From contig JAJEKV010000064.1 in NCBI GenBank assembly GCA_021234155.1, positions 6,388,001 to 6,452,000 of the forward strand: a stretch of 64,000 bases of DNA, in the 5' to 3' direction. Numbering within the stretch: position 1 is the stretch's first letter; each line of letters begins with the position of its first letter. Under the pieces are notes generated by a model. That model worked only from the letters and a program-made list of their open reading frames with translations. It had not been told where the DNA came from and searched no databases. Made by a program: the position numbers and the translations under genes. This DNA comes from Isoetes taiwanensis. Lineage: Eukaryota; Streptophyta; Lycopodiopsida; Isoetales; Isoetaceae. Positions 57,250-64,000 of the stretch are shown here, in pieces.

Positions 57250-58195
57250 TTAGATATGCTCATACTAGCATCAGTTATCAATCTACTCGGAGATCCGGTT
57301 TTATGGCAGCCTCAAAGCGTGAAAAGGGCATTTGAATGGGCCACCATGTTTGAAGATCTCATGGCAAAATTTTTTCACAATGACCAAAGAGGGTGAAACA
57401 TCTAAGGAAGCCTTTGATCCGGCTCTCTTAGATCTCATGGATGCCACTCCTCACCCTCCGAGATTGCCCGGTTGTCATCTTCCCCTTTCGCCCGAGGCCC
57501 GAAAACTCCTTGTAAGTGCTCTTACCGGTGCATTTGGAATTGGCAATGGACAGCTTGTTCATGTTATTGTGCTAGCCTCACTGGCTACACAAAGAGAGCA
57601 CACGTAGAATGTCCACATGCAAACCAAATGCAGAGCAGGAAGCGGTCTTTTGATGAAATGGAAGACGAAAGGCCAGAGAATCTACCAGCTAGGGTAATGG
57701 TTGATAAATTTGAAGAAGGAATAAAAGGGCAGTTATTCTCCTTGGTAGTGCAACAATTGAAGGATAGATATTCTTGTAAGACATTGGTGGAGTCCCTTAG
57801 TCGGGACTTAGAAATAACTGGAAGTTCTCTTGCCAAATGCGGCACAAGTGTTAAGGATTCTATGGATATTTGGAAGAGATCAGAAAGCTAGCTGGAGACA
57901 AATGCAAAACAAGTTACTTAATTTCTTACATTCTTATCCAGTTTTATCATCACAAAACCAATTGTCACGTTACTTTGATGGATGGTGGGAAATATTTGCT
58001 AGGTCATTTGAGATCAAAAGAGGGTTTGTGCTGGAATTTGCCACCAATCATTGCATCATTTGCTTTGAGACATGGCACATTAGCTGAACATTATATCAGG
58101 GAGATTGAGAAACATGCGATTGAGAAAGAAAGCTCAGGCCTGTGCTCGTGCCACTCATGTTGTAATACCCTATGCTGTAATACCTTATGAATGCT
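57250..58195 (+). pseudogene. Unrecognised multi-exon gene fragment
   Basis: Codon-like blocks occur in order. From 57255: MLILASVINLLGDPVLWQPQ and SVKRAFEWATMFEDLMAKFF. Around 57420-57590: LLDLMDATPHPPRLPGCHLP and LSPEARKLLVSALTGAFGIG. From 57630: RKRSFDEMEDERPENLPARV, KGQLFSLVVQQLKDRYSCKT. From 57870: EEIRKLAGDKCKTSYLISYI and HVTLMDGGKYLLGHLRSKEG. The composition is that of a soluble helical protein, and likely exon junctions or frameshifts separate the blocks. I do not recognise the family. The setting between inverted repeats and Helitron pieces suggests a captured host gene, but a genuine host gene is not excluded. Confidence 0.4.
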
Positions 58196-58315
58196 TTGCG
58201 GAAATAATTTGTTTGTCTTGATGTTATTTGCTTTTTAGTAATTAATATTTAGGCCCATAAAGTTTACCTATGTTTGCTTTAGTTAGGGCCCGAAGGGCCC
58301 AAAATTTTTTTTGAT

Positions 58316-58698
58316 ATAACAATCAACACACAACTACCATTAACATGATTAACACAAACCATTGCATTTAACACATTTAAATTAAAATCCCCCTTAAACC
58401 CCCTTTGGTTTGGGTGCATATTCACACGGGGGGTTACGTAGGGCAGCGAGAGCTTCAAAAATATATTTACAATACATGTACAAAATTAACACCATTAAGT
58501 ACATTCTCTCAAACCTTATAGTATTTTACAAATTTTAATATACAGTATACAAAAACTTGTACATGCATACCCCACAAATGAGGATCGCTATGTACGGTCT
58601 AGATCTTGGAATAAAGGGCAAATATGCCCATCCGACAGCTCTCGGCCGCCCAAATTAGGGCTGGGTCCAACACTTACACAATAACATTATAATATAAG
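58316..58698 (+). mobile_element. Partial Helitron-family copy, plus orientation
   Basis: Shares with the minus-strand Helitron at 59041-59800, in the same order: ATTAAAATCCCCCTTAAACC, TTTGGTTTGGGTGCATATTC, GCATACCCCACAAA, GGGTCCAACAC and AATAACATTATAATATAAGA. It stops exactly there. Where the other copy goes on to its terminal hairpin, this one switches to plastid sequence. Confidence 0.65.
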
Positions 58699-58920
58699 AT
58701 AAGCGGTGATCTCAAATCCAGAGGTTGATCGTACTCTAGCGACTTTCCGTAAAGCGGAGTTTGGTTTCTTTGGGGTCGTAGTGGAAGAGTCGACGGATAA
58801 GTTACCTTTACCGTCACTCCATAAAACCGTACGTGAGATTTTCACCTCATACGGCTCCTCGTTCGATCTCCTGACCATGAAAGTTTTGATTTTCCATTAT
58901 TCAGTACAATGTAAAAAGTG
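58699..58920 (-). pseudogene. rps12: Plastid rps12 fragment in the nucleus (intron 3' end plus exon 2 start)
   Basis: Read 58920 to 58699. A group II intron domain V (GAGCCGTATGAGGTGAAAAT then CTCACGTACGGTT, 58857-58825) and the intron 3' end are followed at 58782 by [20 protein letters not shown] and SGFEITAY. This is the first part of exon 2 of plastid ribosomal protein S12. The intron is the one that is trans-spliced in land plants. The sequence matches plastid, not mitochondrial, rps12. The copy is cut after GCTTAT, so it is a dead nuclear insert. Its exact outer end near 58920 is a guess. Confidence 0.85.
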
Positions 58921-59040
58921 AGTGACAAGAAAGGGAACGAGAAGGCAAAAAATATGCAATTCCTTTTTGTGAGCAAATGGATGATAATATTGCTTCTTAC
59001 ATCCATCTCAAACAACTAAATAGTTGATCTTTATAACATA

Positions 59041-59800
59041 CTAGAAATAGAGCCCAACATTGCTGGGCATAGCTAAAAACTATCTTATATTATAATGTTA
59101 TTGACATTAACAACTAACACATAACTACCATTGACATTAATTAACACAACCATTGGGTTAAAATCCCCCTTAAACCCCCTTTGGTTTGGGTGCATATTCA
59201 CACGGGGGTGACTCCGGGCAACGAGAGCTGTTGGATAGGCATATTCACCCCTTATTCCTTAATCTACACCGTACGTAAAGTTCCTCGTTTGTGGGGTATG
59301 CAAGTACAAAAATTTGCTATCTTTTGTATAATGAGATTCGCAAAAATACTATAAGATTTCAACCTAATACTATACGGTGTTGATTTCAGACGTGCAAAAT
59401 ACAATTATGAGGGCTCTCGCCCCCTACGCCACCCTCGTGGTGAATATGCACCCAAACCAAAGGGGGTTTAAGGGGATTTTAATTTAAATGTGTTTTGTAC
59501 TTGCATACCCCACAAACGAGGAACTTTACGCATTTGTAGATTAAGGAATAAGGGGTGAATATGCCTATCCAACAGCGACTCTCGTTGCTAGAGTCACCCC
59601 TGTGAATATGCACCCAAACCAAAGGGGGTTTAAGGGGATTTTAATTTAAATGTGTTGGACCCAATGGTTGTGTTAATTAATGTCAATGGTAGTTATGTGT
59701 TGGTTGTTAATGTCAATGGTTGTTATGTGTTGGTTGTTATATGTTGGTTGTTATGTGTTGGGGGATTTAATTTTATATGTTGGATGTTAATGGTTTGTGT
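59041..59800 (-). mobile_element. Helitron, minus orientation, with a large internal palindrome
   Basis: The 3' end on the minus strand reads GCCCAGCAATGTTGGGC (one mismatch in the hairpin), TCTATTT, CTAG, then T. Inside, about 59085-59300 and 59470-59700 are inverted copies of each other (AAAGGGGGTTTAAGGGGATT, CACCCAAACC, GTTGTGTTAATTAATGTCAA). The outer part has short GTTATGTGTTGGTTGTTA repeats (59690-59765). No coding sequence. The 5' TC border is not identified, so the upper limit is approximate. Confidence 0.65.
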
Positions 59801-60234
59801 TGCAAAAACGCCACACACCCCCGTAATTCAAACAAAAAAACTAGAATTCATTTGAGGCTTTCATCACCTGTAGCTTTTGAATTTCATCACAATAAAACAA
59901 ATAGAACATAAGTAAAAGTTACCATAAAGATAGAGCAGATTGATCCCATTATTCTGAAACTCATAAAGTTTGCAACACCCATACACAAACATTTTTCAAC
60001 TGGAATTTAACAGCAGCCTTTGGCCTCCATGGATTCTTGTGGTGAGAAACCAAAGTGGTAAACTTTTCTGCTTGTTAGCACAAGGATCTAGAAGCCTTGG
60101 AATTTGCTTAATAACTGCCTCAAAATCTAAAAATGCATGGTAATTTTTTGCAAGCTTTATTCGGAATGAGCCATAAAACAATATCCAATAGCGCAATCCT
60201 ATATTAATCAGCTGGTAGGATGTGAAAGCCTACC

Positions 60235-60600
60235 AAACCCGGCCGAAAAATTGTTGTTTTAGCATAGATAACTTAACCAAACATATCCATATTATACACT
60301 ATCAAAAAGATCTCGGAGAGAGCTTTCCAACGCAATAAAAATCATCTGAAACAGAGCTCTGGATCAAAAGTTATGATAAGAAATGTGTTGCCGGTGGGAA
60401 ACTGCACTACATACGCCCTTCAAGTCCTTCATGTGCCCAACCCGACCGAAAAATTGCTGTTTTAGCATAGATAACTTAACCAAACATATCCACATCATAC
60501 ACTATAAAAAAAGATCTCGGAGAGAGCTTTCCAACGCAATAAAAAATCATCTCAAACAGAGCTCGGATCAAAAGTTATGATAAGAAATGTGTTGCCAAGT
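60235..60600. repeat. Tandem duplication, about 190-bp unit
   Basis: Both units carry GTTTTAGCATAGATAACTTA, GATCTCGGAGAGAGCTTTCC, ATCAAAAGTTATGATAAGAA and ATGTGTTGCC. A short CCTTCAAGYCCTTCATG repeat follows to 60665. Confidence 0.75.
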
Positions 60601-61039
60601 GAAATCGCAGACTACATGCGCCCTTCAAGCCCTTCATGCGCCCTTCAAACCCTTCATGTGCCCATTATGCACCACACACACGAAGAGAGGGCTTTTGTTG
60701 TGAGCCATTGGTTGTTGACCATTATGCACCACATGGACAAAAAAGGGGCTTTTGTTGTGAGCCATTGGTTGTTGACCATTGAAAAAAAAAGGCTAAAATC
60801 AATGGCTCAGAAACGGTGCATTCTAGATGTACGCATTAGTACATCCATTTGAATACATCACGAAATCATAGGAAAACCCTAGTGAAAAGCGTACAAAAAC
60901 ACAAAGAAAACCCCCTGTTATTATGCTACATATTAAGTATTTAATGGACCATGCCCTAATTTGAACGGCTCAGATCATGAGATTCCATTCAAAGGCTGAG
61001 ATTTATCGCACGGCTTCCCATCACTGTGATTGGTCATGT

Positions 61040-61260
61040 TTTGAACTTTTAAGAGTAACGGGAAAAGGAAAAGAGAGGATGGAAGGGGAAAAGTGAAGAG
61101 AAAAAAAGGCACAAGGAAAAGGAGAAGAGGAAAAGGGGAAAATGAAAAAAAGAAAACATATAGGGAAAATAAGAAATGGGAAAAGAAAAAAGGAAGGTGT
61201 GTACAGAAAAGATGAAATACGGGATAGAGCAGAAAGGCAAAGAGAAGGGAAGAGGGTATC
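61040..61260 (+). repeat. Polypurine tract next to a Helitron 3' end
   Basis: About 220 bp almost only A and G (AAGAGAGGATGGAAGGGGAA, AAAAAGGCACAAGGAAAAGG) on the plus strand, ending about 110 bp before the Helitron terminus at 61379. The Helitron at 52053 has a similar tract in the same relative place. Open frames here are composition artefacts. Confidence 0.75.
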
Positions 61261-61351
61261 AAATGCATGACTGACCTTGGTTTCTATTACATTAGATTTA
61301 TGGAAAGGAGTTTGAGTTGAACAATTTCGTCCACATAAGTTCCCAACTTAT

Positions 61352-61379
61352 GCCCAGCAACGTTGGGCACCATTACTAG
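61352..61379 (+). mobile_element. Helitron 3' end (plus orientation)
   Basis: GCCCAGCAACGTTGGGC hairpin (61352-61368), ACCATTA, CTAG ending at 61379, then T. It is nearly identical to the minus-strand end at 52053. The body lies to the left and includes the polypurine tract; the 5' end is not placed. Confidence 0.75.
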
Positions 61380-61439
61380 TAAATAATACATTGGAGCAAT
61401 TGTTAAATGAACTCACATTTCTAAGATTACATAATTAAG

Positions 61440-62135
61440 AGCATTTCACTGCATTTTCAGTTCCCCTTGCCTTTTCCCCTTTCCCTTTGCCTCCCCCCTT
61501 TCCCTTTCCTTTTTTCCCATTCTCCTTTCTCTTTTTTCCCTTTTATTCCATGTTTTCCTTTCCTTTTTACCATTTTTGTTTTCTTTCCTTCTCTTCGCTT
61601 CGCTTTCCTTTGCCTTTTCCTGGTGGCATTTTTCCCTTCCCTTTTTTTCCTCTCCCAACCAATTCTATCTTCTTTTTTACCCTTCCATTTCCCCCTCTCC
61701 CCGCCCTTTTCCTTTTCCCTTTCCCTATGCCTTTTTTCCTTCCCTTTTGTCCACCTTTTTTTCTCTTCTTCTTTTTTCCTTCCTTTTTTGACACTTTTTT
61801 TCCCTTCCCTTTTGCCCACCCTTTTTGCTCTTCTTTTTTTTCTTCCCTTCTTTCCGCCTATAATGGAGCATGGATAGCTTCCAATTGGGCCATGGAATCC
61901 TGAGCCCTTTTTAATTCACCATGGATGGCTAGAATGGTGCTGTGTTTTTCGTGAACTTGTGCTTCCAGGTGAGTTTTCTGAGCGGTGCCCACTTTTTTTC
62001 TCCTCTCTTTTTTCCTTCCATTTTCCCCACCTTTTTTCTCTTCCCATTTTTCCAATCCTTTTTCCCACCCTTTCCCTCTTCCCATTTTCTCCTTGCACGT
62101 TTTCCTTCATTTTCCTCCTTCATTGTTATTCCCCG
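61440..62135. repeat. Polypyrimidine tract of about 700 bp
   Basis: Almost pure C and T on the plus strand, built from TTTCCCTTTTCC, CCTTCCCTTTT and CCACCTTTTTTC words with degenerate repetition. A short mixed insert lies at about 61857-61995. Long open frames on both strands (Pro/Phe-rich or Lys/Arg/Gly-rich) follow from composition and are not genes. Confidence 0.8.
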
Positions 62136-62559
62136 CCCCCCCTTTTTTTTTGAAAGTAAGAGTTGGTTTTGTCATTAATTATAAAGAAGAAGAAGAAGAG
62201 ATTTTAACGTCAAGTACAAAGCAAAATTCATGCTTTTGATATAAAAGCATGCTGGAAAAGATAGAAATTTAAAGCCAGTACAGAGCCTCATAGCATAACA
62301 GAACTATGATCCCTTAATAATATCCAAAAATCGATGAGACATAGAGAAGAAATAAGTTTTGAATCTTGAAAATCTTAAACATCCTGAATCACATCAAAGT
62401 CAGGAAGATCTGAAGCTCGATAGCAGACTGTCACCTTAACTCTGAATTCCTGTCCACAAGTAAACAAGCCAAAATAGTGAAGCTAGACAAAAATTTATAT
62501 AAGAACACAGGAAGGATGATAGTCTGGAGTGGAGGACAGGAGTGCTCAGAAGGGTGAAG

Positions 62560-63660
62560 GTTTAAGATTCAGCAAAGAAAATGGAATTGAAGTAGGCATT
62601 AAAGGCATCAGTTGTTCCAAAAGTGTAGGACTTAGCAGGCCCGCTGTTGCTGTAGAAAAGGAAAAATTTGTCCTTGTCCCTCAAGAGAATCAATAGAGCT
62701 CCATACATATCAGCAAGCTGCTTATGGTTATAATACATGGACCTGTATCCAGATTGTTGCCTTTCAGTAAGGCTGAAGTTGTTGTTCACCAAAAAATTTC
62801 ATAAGCAATGAATTTGTACAACCTCTCTGCAGAAGATAACAACCCACAAGTCTTCACTATCCTTCTGATACTGTAGGTGACATGTTCTCATAAGAAATGA
62901 CTCCATTGATGAAGCCAGATTATTCTGAATTGGATCCTTGAAGACTGGCAGAAAGGAGAATGGTCATCAAATTTGTTCCTTCCTAATCCTCGAAGAAACT
63001 CAAGATACTCTAGGATCATCAGAGAAAAGTTTATTAGAGTCAACTACATTCAAATTTGAAGCAAATAAATGAAAATGACCCTTATACTCTCCATATGCAT
63101 CCCATTTCCTGTCGTAGTTAGTACCATATCTTTTTTTACGAGCAGTAGCAAGAGTTTCAAAGTCAAATTGAAAATGAAGTTTAATCCAAAATATAGAAAG
63201 CCTCTTATTCCCATATAAGACATGATTTCTTGATTTCCGTATATTAACAAATTTGTCATCAGATATCTTGATTATTGGAAATTCCAAACTTACTAGAAAA
63301 GCAAGACAAAAAACCATTTAGCTTATTACAGAAAAAGATATGACTCATAGTTTCATCATTTCCACAAAGCATAGGACAATTTTCCATAATACTAGAGTTT
63401 CTCTATAAGGAATGAAGATTATTCAAACTGCCATTAGCAATGAGCCAAATAAAATAAAAGATCTTGGAAGGTAGGAATTCCAAACATTATGAAATAAGGC
63501 CTTGAGCTGATCAGAATTGATTGACCATTTGTCAAAGATTTACTCTCTCCACCATTAGCAGAAAGAGCTTTATACACATTTTTGACTTTGTACTCCACTT
63601 TGCCATTAATAGACCAGTCTCCTTTCCCTAAATTTGAAGATAGATTACACATGAAGTTTT
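62560..63660 (-). pseudogene. Probable LINE 3' coding remnant
   Basis: Minus-strand pieces with stops between them. 63652 downward has GKVEYKVKNVYKALSANGGE, ISSRPYFIMFGIPTFQDLLF and AHC. 63317 downward has LSIFWIKLHFQFDFETLATA and KWDAYGEYKGHFHLFA. The first resembles the zinc-binding region after the RT of plant LINEs (YxVKxxYxxL, then a W and Cys/His pattern), heavily decayed. The second I do not recognise. Confidence 0.35.
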
Positions 63661-63784
63661 TAATATGAATGAAGATTTTCTTATCAGAGGAAGTTCCCTT
63701 GATGATCTCTTTTAGCTTAGTTCAAGAGATGATCCTATCCCCTAAGAAAAGATCCTTGATATATATGAGACCTGCATATGTGAC

Positions 63785-63860
63785 GAGCCTGCGAGTGGGC
63801 TCGACAGAGTTGGTATCAGAGCAGGGCTCGGGTTCGAGTCTCCATATCGTTGGATGGTAG
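63785..63860 (+). promoter_or_regulatory. LTR-retrotransposon primer-site-like sequence
   Basis: TTGGTATCAGAGC follows GGGCTCGACAGAG. TGGTATCAGAGC is complementary to the 3' end of plant initiator tRNA-Met and is the common primer site of plant LTR elements; the CA before it could be an LTR end. A GGTTCGAGTCTCC B-box-like word follows. If real, an element runs off the right edge of the window. Confidence 0.4.
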
Positions 63861-64000
63861 GTCATGACTTGATCTATGGTATGGCATAGTTCTAGTGGGA
63901 GAGATTGTAACAGACCTATGGGAGACCGCTCGAGTGGATCTTGGTGTCGCATTCCCGAGACACCAGCATAAATGAGTAGAAACGACTACTCATAAACGTC

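Larger units (their letters stand above)
55958..60933. repeat. Region bounded by inverted copies of a roughly 200-bp sequence
   Basis: Plus strand from 55958 (AATATGTAG, then ATAATAACAGGGGGTTTTCT) matches the minus strand from 60933. Shared words are TTTGTGTTTTT, GGTTTTCCTA, ACTAATGCGTACATCTAGA and GGCTCACAACAAAAGCC. They could be terminal inverted repeats of one nested element, or two separate copies of a repeat in opposite orientation. No target duplication is visible. Confidence 0.6.

Noticed and set aside
58687-58920. A functional nuclear rps12 gene
   Set aside because: Only the start of exon 2 is present, preceded by group II intron sequence and cut after 28 codons, with no transit peptide.
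61446-62239. Many overlapping long open frames on both strands (Phe/Pro-rich and Lys/Gly/Arg-rich)
   Set aside because: They follow directly from the purine/pyrimidine asymmetry, which removes stops in several frames at once. No motif, start context or splice pattern supports them.
1-64000. CRISPR arrays, rRNA genes, bacterial operons or phage genes
   Set aside because: The short tandem repeats here lack regular repeat-spacer form, introns are spliceosomal, and all recognised genes are plant or plant-transposon types.

Overview
This is nuclear DNA of a land plant, rich in transposons and low in gene density. The pointers are a DYW-class pentatricopeptide repeat (PPR) gene, a spliced ARP1-like RNA-binding protein gene with GT-AG introns, plant-type Helitron pieces with an RPA1-like gene, a plant Ty3/gypsy element, and a scrap of plastid rps12. 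A fern or another lineage with a large repetitive genome would fit, but nothing I can read fixes the species.

Only two genes look like intact host genes: the ARP1-like RRM gene (18874-20221, +, six exons that sum to an open 266-residue frame) and the PPR-DYW gene (about 49363-51264, -). Most of the rest is mobile DNA and its debris.

1-17344: a large inverted duplication (arms 1-4514 and 9083-14010) derived from a Helitron. The right side keeps a truncated Pif1-type Helitron helicase (no Rep part) followed by an RPA1-like gene. The left side keeps the RPA1-like gene. In both arms a second gene lies tail to tail with RPA. Its best-preserved copy (3974-7193, -) is a tyrosine recombinase of the DUF3504/ZMYM-KIAA1958 (Crypton-related) kind. 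Nested inside are three members of a second, different tyrosine-recombinase element: a 1127-bp copy (5659-6785) coding for the catalytic domain and two short non-coding copies joined head to tail (9935-10295 and 10296-10945). All have AAT at both borders, a hairpin at the left border and short inverted termini whose sequence changes between copies while pairing is kept. The left arm supplies an empty site for the tandem pair. This family is the best candidate for something undescribed.

23597-26492 is a TTAAC-rich inverted-repeat element with unrecognised gene fragments. 34130-45458 is a composite Ty3/gypsy insertion with a 5-bp target duplication (AGAGC), three LTRs and a second, mostly deleted and partly inverted internal region. 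Its polyprotein has an extra RNase H domain between protease and reverse transcriptase. It sits inside an older gag fragment. 45900-47620 holds further retroelement scraps.

51540-64000 is Helitron-rich. Three Helitron 3' ends (52053, 59041, 61379) share a hairpin followed by CTAG and T. There are also a plastid rps12 fragment (58699-58920), inverted and tandem repeats, two long purine/pyrimidine tracts, a LINE-like remnant and an LTR primer-site-like sequence at the right edge. Long stretches between these hold no gene I can support.
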